This document shows, piece after piece, positions 16,870 to 25,123 of a DNA stretch of 42,508 nt (the first letter of the stretch is position 1; the number at the start of each line of letters is the position of its first letter). A model generated the notes under the pieces. It was not told where the DNA came from. It did not search any database and worked only from the letters and a program-made list of their open reading frames with translations. The translations under genes were made by a program, and so were the position numbers. The stretch covers positions 1 through 42,508 of the forward strand of contig JAFZGK010000008.1 of assembly GCA_017555445.1 (NCBI GenBank). The letters are read 5' to 3'. Source of the stretch: Bacteroidales bacterium. GTDB taxonomy: Bacteria > Bacteroidota > Bacteroidia > Bacteroidales > UBA932.

Positions 16870-18636
16870 ATGAAACACAGGTCATTATTTTTCATTCTTG
16901 CCATTATCCTCGGCACATTCACATTATCTGCACAGCATCCTCTGCCTTCCCACAGCTATCTTGAAATATTCGATATCGAGACAGGGGAGCACAGTGTCAT
17001 CAAGGAGTTTCCATTCGTAATAGAAGCTCCGAACTGGACTCCGGACGGGAAATGGCTGGTAGTGAACAAAGGAGGAAAGCTCTATAAGATTGCTCCCGAT
17101 GGATCTACTGACCTTATTGAAATCAATACCGGAGATATCACACAATGCAATAACGACCATGTGATTTCTGCTGACGGCAGCTTCATCGGTATCAGCAGCA
17201 ATGATCCTTCGAATAAGAGATCTTATAATTCATATGTCTATATAGTTCCGTTCAAAGGCGGTGAACCGCAGCGAATCACACCTCTTGGGCCAAGCTATCT
17301 TCACGGAATCTCGCCTGACGGCAAGCAGGTTGCCTATTGTGCATTCCGCGGAGAAAAGATGGAACAGGATATCTATGTGATGCCAGTAAAGGGTGGTAAG
17401 GAGGTGCGTCTGACAGATGCCCCCGGTCTTGATGACGGTCCCGAGTACAGCCCGGATGGAAAGACCATCTGGTTCAACAGCGTGAGAAGTGGAAGAATGC
17501 AGGTATGGAAGATGGATACCAAAGGCCGCAATCAGACCCAGATGACTTATGACCCAGACATGAATTCATGGTTCCCACATATTTCACCGGACAATGAGAA
17601 GGTTGTCTATATAGCTTATCATGACTATGAAATAGATCCGGGTTCACATATTGCCGACCTCAATGTGCAGCTGAGGATGATTCCTGCCGAAGGTGGTGAG
17701 CCTGAAGTGCTTGTAGAGTTCTTCGGTGGCCAGGGAAGTTTGAACGTGAACTCATGGAGCCCGGACAGCCGCAAGTTCGCATATGTGAGCTATCGTCTGA
17801 CCGAGGAACTTGAAGCTCCTGTCAAGGAAATGGCTGTCCAGCTTTATTCTGTACGTTCTTTGATCGGTACACCGGAACTCTTTGCAAAGAATCATGATTA
17901 TGTGCTTTCAAGACTTGCACAGATGGGTTATACATCTGCTGAAGCGGCAACATATGAAAACGGAATGTTTTCAGGCCTTTCACCTGCACAGTTCAGGAAG
18001 GAAGTTGAAGATGCCGGTCTGAAGCTCATATCTTCACATGCGACTCGTCCTCTGACCAGAGACGAACTTGCATCCGGTGATTATACAAAAGCACTTGAAT
18101 GGTGGGATGAATGCATCAAGGCACATAAGGAAGCAGGCATCCCTCGTCTGGTGATGTCATGGGCTCCGGGACTGAATTCTGTCGCTGAATTCAAGGTGAT
18201 GGCAGCTTACCTGGATGCCATCGGAGAAAAATGTAACAATGAAGGCATACGTTTCGGTTATCACAACCACAATCAGGAATTCATGGTCGTCGAAGGAACT
18301 ACCATGATGGATCAGATCATGGAGAATACGAAGCCTGAGAATGTGTTCTTCGAGATGGATGTATATTGGGCTGTAGTTGGAGGTGTAAGTCCGGTTGAAT
18401 ATATGAAGAAATATCCCGGACGTTTTGAAGTGATGCACATCAAGGACAAGAATGAACTCGGCCAGAGCGGAATGGTAGGTTTCGATGCCATCTTCCGTAA
18501 CTTTGCCAAGGCTGGCGTGGAAGCCTTCGTGGTGGAACTTGAGCAGGCCAGCACACCGAACATCCTTAAAGGACTTCGTGAGAGCGCCCTATATATCAGG
18601 AATGCTGAATTCGTAAAGGAAAGTTATGCTAGATAG
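16870..18636 (+). CDS. Secreted fusion: TolB-like beta-propeller plus xylose-isomerase-like TIM barrel
   Basis: The 588-aa protein has a signal peptide (residues 1-21, ending SAQ). Residues about 25-310 form a TolB/PD40 propeller with repeated S/T-PDG-K motifs (WTPDGKWLVVN, ISPDGKQVAYC, YSPDGKTIWFN, ISPDNEKVVYI, WSPDSRKFAYV). After a short linker (EELEAPVKEM) comes a sugar-phosphate isomerase/AP-endonuclease-2-type TIM barrel (about 318-588) with VQLYSVR, FGYHNHNQEF and FEMDVYW; H and D/E metal ligands are in place. Each half resembles a complete stand-alone protein. The substrate is unknown, probably a sugar or inositol-like compound in the periplasm. The start is ATG 16870, the first residue of the signal peptide. 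The stop overlaps the converging HD gene by eight bases. Confidence 0.82.
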   Translation: MKHRSLFFILAIILGTFTLSAQHPLPSHSYLEIFDIETGEHSVIKEFPFVIEAPNWTPDGKWLVVNKGGKLYKIAPDGSTDLIEINTGDITQCNNDHVISADGSFIGISSNDPSNKRSYNSYVYIVPFKGGEPQRITPLGPSYLHGISPDGKQVAYCAFRGEKMEQDIYVMPVKGGKEVRLTDAPGLDDGPEYSPDGKTIWFNSVRSGRMQVWKMDTKGRNQTQMTYDPDMNSWFPHISPDNEKVVYIAYHDYEIDPGSHIADLNVQLRMIPAEGGEPEVLVEFFGGQGSLNVNSWSPDSRKFAYVSYRLTEELEAPVKEMAVQLYSVRSLIGTPELFAKNHDYVLSRLAQMGYTSAEAATYENGMFSGLSPAQFRKEVEDAGLKLISSHATRPLTRDELASGDYTKALEWWDECIKAHKEAGIPRLVMSWAPGLNSVAEFKVMAAYLDAIGEKCNNEGIRFGYHNHNQEFMVVEGTTMMDQIMENTKPENVFFEMDVYWAVVGGVSPVEYMKKYPGRFEVMHIKDKNELGQSGMVGFDAIFRNFAKAGVEAFVVELEQASTPNILKGLRESALYIRNAEFVKESYAR

Positions 18637-19243
18637 CAGAGGTCTCCCTGCTGTATATTTCCTCAAACAGTTTCCTTAACAGAGACATATCCTTTATCAT
18701 GGACTGGAATTCCTTAAGCCTTTGGGCATTAGGGGATTCCGGTATCCATAATTGGAGGTATCCTCCCTCTGCATACTTCTCGTTCAGATGTTCCAAAGTC
18801 CTTTCCCAGTGGCCCTCGCGGTCAAGGTCCGGATAATGATTGAGGCCGAACTGTACGGTCCTGCGCAGGATTGTCATTCCATCGATCTGACGGTCAGCTT
18901 CAGCTACGATCTTTCCGTAGATGCTGCGTGGCTCGTGCTTGTTTGAGGCTCTGTGGTCTTCTACTGCCTGAGCCATAGTCTCGATCTGTTCGGGAGTGAA
19001 CCACTCCGAAAGCCTGCTGTCACAACGGACTATCTTTCCTGACTCCAGATGATGTGTCTTTCTGTCGACAGCCAGTCCTGTGTCATGGTATGCGGCAATT
19101 GCATATACCATATCCATGTCCACGTCATAATGACGTGCAAGTTCAAGGCTCTGATTTATCACATAATCTGCATGATCTCTCTGGTGTGCCTTGTCAAATG
19201 CATCGTATCTTGTGAGTATTTCGCTTTCGATATATCGCTTCAT
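18629..19243 (-). CDS. HD-domain phosphohydrolase
   Basis: The 204-aa protein carries the HD superfamily motif: H24, the H53-D54 pair in AAYHDTGL, and a downstream EADRQID segment supplying the last metal-binding aspartate (about 116). The first half matches small cytosolic HD hydrolases that act on nucleotides or phosphate esters. The C-terminal tail (KEFQSMIKDMSLLRKLFEEI) is a long helix. There is no signal peptide. It is transcribed in the same direction as gadBC but lies beyond the gadC terminator. Its last eight bases overlap the converging fusion gene, with no room for a terminator. Confidence 0.82.
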   Translation of the reverse strand: MKRYIESEILTRYDAFDKAHQRDHADYVINQSLELARHYDVDMDMVYAIAAYHDTGLAVDRKTHHLESGKIVRCDSRLSEWFTPEQIETMAQAVEDHRASNKHEPRSIYGKIVAEADRQIDGMTILRRTVQFGLNHYPDLDREGHWERTLEHLNEKYAEGGYLQLWIPESPNAQRLKEFQSMIKDMSLLRKLFEEIYSRETSAI

Positions 19244-19303
19244 GGTTCTGCCTGTTCATTGTTGTCTGCAATGATAGCAAAATTATCTCAAACCCCAATA
19301 AAA

Positions 19304-19333
19304 ATTCATCCGACCATTGCTGGCCGGATGAAT
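19304..19333 (-). terminator. Terminator of the gadB-gadC operon
   Basis: ATTCATCCG pairs with CGGATGAAT, extended by ACC/GGC, and on the minus strand it is followed by a T-rich tail (TTTTTATTGG). It begins three bases past the gadC stop. Confidence 0.8.
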
Positions 19334-19336
19334 GTT

Positions 19337-20803
19337 CTACTGTTTCTTTTCCCAGTGGAATGGAGCGAATTCAGCCTGCGGATCTCGCCATGACGGCTTT
19401 CTCATCTTATAGATAATCAGAGGAATGACTACCATGACGATACAGCCTATTATCAGGACAGAGTACCATACAGTGTTGCTGCCTGTCTGAATCTGTCCCG
19501 GAGGGATGAAGCTGAGGATGAATGCAAGCAGCGAACCTGCAAATCCCACAGATGCAATTATCCACATGAGGGCATTGCCCTTGCCAAGTCTGAACGGACG
19601 CGGAGTGTCCTTCATCTTGTATCGCAGAACAATAGCCGCTGCAAACATGAGCATGTACATGATCAGATAGAGCAGAATGGTAAGCTGTGACAATATCTGA
19701 TAGAATGACTGCACCGATGGCATCACGACGAACAGAAGTGACAGCAGGGTGACGATACCTCCCTGTACGAGAAGTATGTTTCGCTGTACACCGTTGCCGT
19801 TGGTCTTCTGAAAGAATGGAGGAAGATATCCTGCCTTTCCTACAGTGAAGATACCTTTGGAAGGACCGGCAACCCATGTGAGTACGCTTGCAAGTACTCC
19901 GAACATGAGCGCTACTGCTATTACCGGACCTGCCCACGATATGTGCAGATACTTGAAGTAATTGTCAAATCCGATAAGAAGTGACTGTGTGAGATTGATG
20001 TCCTTGGCCGGGATGATCATGCCGAGGGCGAATGTTCCAAGAATGAAGATGCATACGGTGGCCAGGGAGCCGATTATGATGGCTTTCGGATAGTTGCGGG
20101 ACGGATTGTCCACATCCATCACATGCACACCCATCATCTCCATTCCTGCATAGAAGAGGAAGATACTGCTGGCCAGGACTATATTGTCGATCTTGGTGAG
20201 GTCCGGGAAGAAGCCCTGAGACATGTCCATATAATTGTGTCCGCCTGTGGCCATATAGATGATACCCAGAACTATAAGAAGTCCTGCAGGTATGATCGTT
20301 CCTATAAGACCGCCCCATTTGCTGATCTTTCCAACCCAGCTCAGGCCTTTCATTGCGATGAATGTGGCTACCCAATAGATTGCCAGTACAGTGACGAGGG
20401 TGAATACCTTGTTCGACGCTAGTACTGCATCAGATGCATTGTCCATTCCGATGAATGCAATGGATACAGCTCCGAATGTCAGCACAGTAGGGTACCATAT
20501 GGTCGATTCGATCCACTGCAGCCATATGGCCAGAAAGCCGGTCTTCGGGCCGAATGCCTCGCCGACCCACCTGAACACTCCTCCCTGCTTGTCTGAAAAC
20601 ATGGCGGCCAGCTCTGCTGCAACCATTGAAGTAGGTATGAGAAATACAATGGCTGCAAACAGATAATAGAAGGCAGATGAAAGACCATATACGGCCTCAG
20701 CCGGCAGACCGCGAAGACTTACGACTGCTGTAATGTTCATGATAGCGAGTGTCGCCACACTCAGCTTGAATGCTTTTCCTGCGTTTCCGTTCTGTGTCTT
20801 CAT
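19337..20803 (-). CDS. gadC: Glutamate:GABA antiporter (APC family)
   Basis: The 488-aa amino-acid permease has about 12 membrane segments. It begins with the APC-family first helix and FYYLFAAIVFLIPTSMVAAELAA. GGVFRWVGEAFG and the loop AGPSKGIFTVGKAGYLPPFFQKTN match the GadC branch. The cytosolic C-terminal tail (about 465-488, ending FHWEKKQ) is shorter than that of the 511-aa E. coli protein, where it forms a pH-sensitive plug. It exchanges external glutamate for internal GABA and so exports protons. The gene follows gadB after 11 bases, which makes the assignment firm. Confidence 0.92.
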   Translation of the reverse strand: MKTQNGNAGKAFKLSVATLAIMNITAVVSLRGLPAEAVYGLSSAFYYLFAAIVFLIPTSMVAAELAAMFSDKQGGVFRWVGEAFGPKTGFLAIWLQWIESTIWYPTVLTFGAVSIAFIGMDNASDAVLASNKVFTLVTVLAIYWVATFIAMKGLSWVGKISKWGGLIGTIIPAGLLIVLGIIYMATGGHNYMDMSQGFFPDLTKIDNIVLASSIFLFYAGMEMMGVHVMDVDNPSRNYPKAIIIGSLATVCIFILGTFALGMIIPAKDINLTQSLLIGFDNYFKYLHISWAGPVIAVALMFGVLASVLTWVAGPSKGIFTVGKAGYLPPFFQKTNGNGVQRNILLVQGGIVTLLSLLFVVMPSVQSFYQILSQLTILLYLIMYMLMFAAAIVLRYKMKDTPRPFRLGKGNALMWIIASVGFAGSLLAFILSFIPPGQIQTGSNTVWYSVLIIGCIVMVVIPLIIYKMRKPSWRDPQAEFAPFHWEKKQ

Positions 20804-20814
20804 GGCTTATGATT

Positions 20815-22230
20815 TTAATGAGTGTAGACGTGTCCTTTCTGCTTTTCTTCCTTTTCGTATGCTATGCGTGAAGGTGTAGGATACTCGAGCTTTTCGAGTT
20901 CTGCGACAGCGTCTCCGATGTCCTGGATAAGCATGTCTGCCATATCCCTTGACATACCCTGACGTACGACAATCCTCATAACTACCATATCCTCAATGTT
21001 CTTAGGCATGGTGTAGGCCGGTACCATCCAGCCGCTCTGCATGAGCTTGTCCTGGAGGTCGAAGAGAGTCCATTTTGCTGTCTTGTCATATTCCGGATCC
21101 ATCGTCCAGATGAACAGAGGATTTACAAGAGCTCTTGAATAGTTCCTGAAGCAGTCCATCCTGCCGATAGCCGCATGGCAGTATCTTGCAATCGCCATTG
21201 AATTCGAATGGATTTCACGATAACCCTCCACGCCGAGATGGATGAAGTTGTAATATTGAGCAAGGATCTGTGCTGCAGGGCGGGAGAAGTTGAGTCCTAC
21301 CTGTGTGATGTTCGCTCCCAGGTAGTTGACACTGAATGCCATATCCTTAGGGAGATATTCCTTGTCACGCCATATCACCCATCCGAGTCCCGGATATACA
21401 AGGCCGTATTTGTGACCTGATGTTGAAATAGAATAAACCCATTTGAGTCTGAAGTCCCATTTCTTGTCCGGGTTAAGGAACGGAAGAATGAAACCACCTG
21501 ATGCTGCATCAATATGGATAGGAATGTCGTATCCGGTCCTTGCGTTATACTCGTCCAGTGCCTTGTCGAGAGCTTCTACATCGTCATTCATACCTGTCCA
21601 TGTCACTCCCATTATAGGCACGATGCAGATGGTGTTTTCATCAGAAATTCTGATTGCCTCATCAATATCGAGAGTAAGATGTTCCTTTGTGATCGGAACT
21701 GTGCGCATCTCGATCTGCCATAGCTGGCAGAACTTCTCCCATACGACCTGATATGCTGTGCTCATCACAAGGTTAGGCTTGTCGTATGGCTTGCCTTGAG
21801 CTTTCCTGCGCTCGCGCCATCGCAGCCACGCAGCAACACCTCCAAGCATGCAGGCCTCGGATGAGCCGATTCCTACTGCACCAGTCTTCCATTCGCTCTT
21901 TTCGGGTGTATTCCACATATTGGCCACCATATTGATGCATCGTCCGCACATTACAGCCACACGAGGATATTCAGTTTCATCTATATAGTTGATTCCCACA
22001 GCCTCATTCATGAGCCTGGTGCCGTATTCGTCCATGTAGGTGGTCACGAAAGTCGCCAGATTAAGTCGTGGCTGAGTCTGCGGAAATGTTTCGTCCTTGA
22101 CAATCTGATATGCTGTTGCTGCGGGTGTCTTGTGTGCAGGGATGAATTCGGCTGGGGCCGGCTCCCTCATCTCATGTGAACCGAAGATGATGTCTGCACC
22201 ATCTTCCGGATTCTTGTAATTCTTGTCCAT
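20815..22230 (-). CDS. gadB: Glutamate decarboxylase
   Basis: The 471-aa PLP enzyme is close in length to E. coli GadB (466 aa). The PLP lysine is K274 in STSGHKYG, with HIDAASGGF supplying the cofactor-binding aspartate. It consumes a proton while converting glutamate to GABA and CO2. The N-terminal region that is helical in acid is present. The C-terminus ends GHVYTH. In E. coli a penultimate histidine (ending FKHT) blocks the active site at neutral pH, and the terminal histidine here could play the same part, which is inference. It is the first gene of the gadB-gadC operon. Confidence 0.95.
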   Translation of the reverse strand: MDKNYKNPEDGADIIFGSHEMREPAPAEFIPAHKTPAATAYQIVKDETFPQTQPRLNLATFVTTYMDEYGTRLMNEAVGINYIDETEYPRVAVMCGRCINMVANMWNTPEKSEWKTGAVGIGSSEACMLGGVAAWLRWRERRKAQGKPYDKPNLVMSTAYQVVWEKFCQLWQIEMRTVPITKEHLTLDIDEAIRISDENTICIVPIMGVTWTGMNDDVEALDKALDEYNARTGYDIPIHIDAASGGFILPFLNPDKKWDFRLKWVYSISTSGHKYGLVYPGLGWVIWRDKEYLPKDMAFSVNYLGANITQVGLNFSRPAAQILAQYYNFIHLGVEGYREIHSNSMAIARYCHAAIGRMDCFRNYSRALVNPLFIWTMDPEYDKTAKWTLFDLQDKLMQSGWMVPAYTMPKNIEDMVVMRIVVRQGMSRDMADMLIQDIGDAVAELEKLEYPTPSRIAYEKEEKQKGHVYTH

Positions 22231-22277
22231 AGTCTTTAATTATTATAAATTAACGCATCGCAGCGACTCACAAACTA

Positions 22278-22289
22278 TGCCAATTGGCA
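22278..22289. promoter_or_regulatory. Perfect 12-bp palindrome between gadB and the first esterase gene
   Basis: TGCCAATTGGCA lies in the 128-bp gap between two divergent operons. A weak TAGTTTG box for gadB (minus strand) directly overlaps its edge. It could be an operator for one or both; no regulator gene adjoins it. Confidence 0.4.
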
Positions 22290-22358
22290 GAACAATAAAG
22301 CGGCTTTTAGCTTGTCGTTATGCTAAAATTCCGTAAATTGCAGGAAATATTTCTTGGT

Positions 22359-23384
22359 ATGAAACTAAAAGGAATCATCATCACTGCTATTCTAGCATTT
22401 ACAGCAACAGCTTTGTCTGCACAGGCTCCATCAGGAGCACCGGCTCAGCCGAGGATCGCCATGCCGACCTATATTCCGGTAATGAATGAGACAGTAGAGA
22501 AGACTACATTCGAGTATTCAGTAAAAGGGGAGGAGCATCTTCTTCTGGATAAATATGTTGACTACACTGTCGATTATGAAGGTCCGAGACCTGTCATGAT
22601 ATATGCTTACGGCGGAGCATTTGCCGGCGGAAGCCGTTCAATGAATCTTCAGGTCGCTTATTACAAGCATTTTGTGGAGCGTGGATTCGTTGTAGTGGCT
22701 ATAGATTATCGCCTTGGTGCCAAGAACGGAGCAGGAGACAATATGTCAAAGCACGTCGAGCAGGATGCCCCCGAAGGTTTTGCCACACGTTTTGACTGGG
22801 CTGTCCGCATAGCATGCGAAGACATGATAGATGCAACTGCTTATATGCTCTCAAAGGCTGATGAATGGGGGATTGATACATCGAAAATCATTCTTTCAGG
22901 CGGTAGTGCCGGTGCGATTACATGTCTAAATGCAGCATATGAGGTGGCAGGAGAAAGAGAGTTCTCTGTCCGTCTCCCGAAGGACTTCAATTATGCCGGT
23001 GTCATCTCACATGCCGGATGTATCTATACACCGGATGAAGAGCTTGTATGGAAGAGGACACCATGCCCTGTTCTTTTCTTCCACGGAACATCCGATCCTG
23101 TGGTGCCGTTCAATACCCGAGATCAGGGAGGATGTCATTGCTACGGTTCTAATTATATTCATAATCAGTGGGTCGAGCTTGATTATTCGCACTGGCTCTA
23201 TGAAGAGACGGGCTCAGACCATATAATTGCAATGACTCCGATGGGAAAGAATGATTATGAGATAGATAACTTCATCGACAAGTTCATCATGCAGGGCAAG
23301 CATATCATCATGCATACTGTCTTTACGCAGACTCCGGCCCAGAGCGATGCAACTGTCGGTTACAGAATCTTTGACAACGACTAG
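22359..23384 (+). CDS. Secreted alpha/beta-hydrolase (esterase/lipase family)
   Basis: The 341-aa protein has a signal peptide ending LSAQ (about residue 20). The alpha/beta-hydrolase core has the oxyanion region YAYGGAFAGGSR, the nucleophile elbow LSGGSAGA with the catalytic serine, HGTSDPVVPF with the acid, and a late GSDHII histidine. It belongs with BD-FAE-like carboxylesterases. The substrate, perhaps an acetylated or feruloylated glycan, is inference. Start: ATG 22359 begins the signal peptide; the upstream in-frame ATG at 22320 overlaps the promoter region. It is the first gene of a three-esterase operon, two bases before the next gene. Confidence 0.82.
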   Translation: MKLKGIIITAILAFTATALSAQAPSGAPAQPRIAMPTYIPVMNETVEKTTFEYSVKGEEHLLLDKYVDYTVDYEGPRPVMIYAYGGAFAGGSRSMNLQVAYYKHFVERGFVVVAIDYRLGAKNGAGDNMSKHVEQDAPEGFATRFDWAVRIACEDMIDATAYMLSKADEWGIDTSKIILSGGSAGAITCLNAAYEVAGEREFSVRLPKDFNYAGVISHAGCIYTPDEELVWKRTPCPVLFFHGTSDPVVPFNTRDQGGCHCYGSNYIHNQWVELDYSHWLYEETGSDHIIAMTPMGKNDYEIDNFIDKFIMQGKHIIMHTVFTQTPAQSDATVGYRIFDND

Positions 23385-23386
23385 CC

Positions 23387-24151
23387 ATGAAAAGAATCTT
23401 ATCTTTACTGTTTCTGACAGTCATATTCAGTCTTACTGCATTTGCTCAGATTCCTGAGCTTGCAAGACCTGCAACACCTCAGAATGTCCTGGACTTTGCA
23501 TTCCGTCCGGATATGTCCTTGGTTGACAGAATTGCTTTTTCCGGTTATGAAGATGCGAATAAGCATGTCGTCAATCCGGATGTCATCTTCATAGGTGATT
23601 CGATCACCCAGTTCTGGTATGTCATAAATCCGGACTTCTTCGACAATAATGGTTTCATATGTCGAGGCATCGGAGGGCAGACCTCAATCGCTATGCTGAG
23701 CCGTTTCTATCAGGATGTGGTAAGGAACAATCCGAAGGTCGTGGTCATCATGATAGGTACAAATGATGTCGCGCAGAATGACGGTGCCATCAAGGATGAA
23801 AACTATCTTGACAATATTTCTGCAGTCTGTGACATTGCACGTCATAACGGTATAAAGGTGATTCTTTGTTCGATTCCTCCGTGCGACGGATTCTCTTGGA
23901 ACAAGAATGTGGATCCGGTCACAGATATTGCCAGACTTAATGCAAAGCTTGAGGCCTATGCTCTTGAAGAGTGGATCCGATATGTAGATTATTTTCCTGT
24001 ATTGAGTAATGGAAAGGGTGGTCTCAAGGATGACTATACAGTGGACAGATGTCATCCGACAGGAGCTGCTTACAGCGCCATGGAACGTGTCATTGTCAAG
24101 GAAATCAACAAAGCCTTGGGTAATGATGTAAATTATTATGTAACCGAGTGA
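23387..24151 (+). CDS. Secreted SGNH/GDSL hydrolase
   Basis: The 254-aa protein has a signal peptide ending TAFAQ (about residue 21). All four SGNH blocks are visible: FIGDSITQFW (block I, nucleophile serine), GIGGQTS (block II, Gly), IGTNDVAQ (block III, Asn) and DRCHPTGAAY (block V, the Asp-x-x-His pair). Such enzymes remove acetyl or longer acyl groups from sugars, lipids or peptidoglycan. It lies two bases after the preceding esterase and 11 before the next, so it is the middle gene of the operon. Confidence 0.88.
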   Translation: MKRILSLLFLTVIFSLTAFAQIPELARPATPQNVLDFAFRPDMSLVDRIAFSGYEDANKHVVNPDVIFIGDSITQFWYVINPDFFDNNGFICRGIGGQTSIAMLSRFYQDVVRNNPKVVVIMIGTNDVAQNDGAIKDENYLDNISAVCDIARHNGIKVILCSIPPCDGFSWNKNVDPVTDIARLNAKLEAYALEEWIRYVDYFPVLSNGKGGLKDDYTVDRCHPTGAAYSAMERVIVKEINKALGNDVNYYVTE

Positions 24152-24162
24152 TATTCGTCTAT

Positions 24163-25041
24163 ATGAAGAAGATATTCCTGACTGTGGCTTTTATCGCAGC
24201 CGCATTGCTTTCATATGCACAGGCTCCCGAGCCGATAAAGCCGGATACTTTGAAGTTATGGCCTGCCGGAGCTCCCAACGCGTTTGAAATTCCTGGCCCC
24301 GAGTCCGGCTTCATCACATTCCGAGCAAAGGAGTATGAAGAAGCCTTCCTTGAAGTCTATCCTGCGAGGAATCCCAACGGACTATGTGTGATCATGTGCC
24401 CGGGTGGAGCATATATCCTCGAATCCCAGGAACATGAAGGAAGACATCTCAAGGACTGGTTCAATACAAGAGGCATAACATACTGTATGCTTCAGTACCG
24501 TCTTCCTTGCGGACATCACGAGGTGCCGCTTTCTGATGTGCAGCAGGCAATGAGGATCATGCGCTCGCAGGCGGATCATTATGGACTAAAGAAGATCTGT
24601 ATCGCAGGAAATTCTGCAGGAGGACATCTTGCAGCCTGTGCCGCGACAATGTACGACAGTCCTGAGACCCGCCCTGATTTCCAGTTCCTGATGTATCCGG
24701 TGATTACCATGGAAGCTGATTTTACAAATATGATGTCGCGAGATGCCCTTCTTGGAAAGAATCCATCACAGGAACTTGTTGACAGATACAGCTGTGAGAA
24801 GAATGTGACCAAGGATACTCCGCCTGCATTCATCTTTCTCTGTTCTGACGACCCGGCAGTGCCTCCGGCAAACAGTTTGAGATATTATGAGGCCCTTATA
24901 GCTAATGGTGTTTCTGCAGCTATGCATATTTATCCTTTCGGTGCACACGGATTCGGATGGGATGATACTATGAGGTTCAAGGCGAACTGGGTATATGAGC
25001 TTGAGACGTGGATTAATACGATTGTTTTGCCGAATTTGTGA
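24163..25041 (+). CDS. Secreted alpha/beta-hydrolase (BD-FAE / acetylesterase-like)
   Basis: The 292-aa protein has a signal peptide ending LSYAQ (about residue 20). The catalytic elements are the oxyanion loop CPGGAY, the nucleophile elbow IAGNSAGGH, the acid region CSDDPAVPP (the D-x-x-V-P-P pattern of BD-FAE-type esterases) and the histidine in GAHGFGW. The WPAGAPNA start of the mature protein is common in bacterial acetyl-xylan-esterase-like proteins. An open frame to 24148 exists, but ATG 24163 starts the signal peptide. It closes the operon of three structurally different secreted esterases. Confidence 0.85.
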   Translation: MKKIFLTVAFIAAALLSYAQAPEPIKPDTLKLWPAGAPNAFEIPGPESGFITFRAKEYEEAFLEVYPARNPNGLCVIMCPGGAYILESQEHEGRHLKDWFNTRGITYCMLQYRLPCGHHEVPLSDVQQAMRIMRSQADHYGLKKICIAGNSAGGHLAACAATMYDSPETRPDFQFLMYPVITMEADFTNMMSRDALLGKNPSQELVDRYSCEKNVTKDTPPAFIFLCSDDPAVPPANSLRYYEALIANGVSAAMHIYPFGAHGFGWDDTMRFKANWVYELETWINTIVLPNL

Positions 25042-25048
25042 AAATAAT

Positions 25049-25078
25049 TTGATTTATTCAAAATTAGCCTTATATTTG
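25049..25078 (+). promoter_or_regulatory. Promoter of the superoxide reductase gene
   Basis: TTG at 25049-25051, exactly 19 bases, then TATATTTG at 25071-25078. The PerR-box-like palindrome at 25081-25095 lies on the expected transcription start. Confidence 0.85.
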
Positions 25079-25080
25079 CA

Positions 25081-25095
25081 TTAGAATAATTCTAA
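25081..25095. promoter_or_regulatory. PerR-box-like operator of the superoxide reductase gene
   Basis: TTAGAATAATTCTAA is a perfect inverted repeat around one central base. It matches 12 of the 14 defined positions of the Bacillus Per box (TTATAATnATTATAA); the two differences are symmetric. It covers the transcription start, as expected for repression. The regulator itself is not in the window. Confidence 0.6.
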
Positions 25096-25123
25096 ATAAG
25101 AATAATTTTTAAAAGAAAAAGAT

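Noticed and set aside
22359..25041. Polysaccharide utilisation locus around the three esterases
   Set aside because: The hallmark SusC/SusD pair is absent in the whole window, so I describe it only as an esterase operon.
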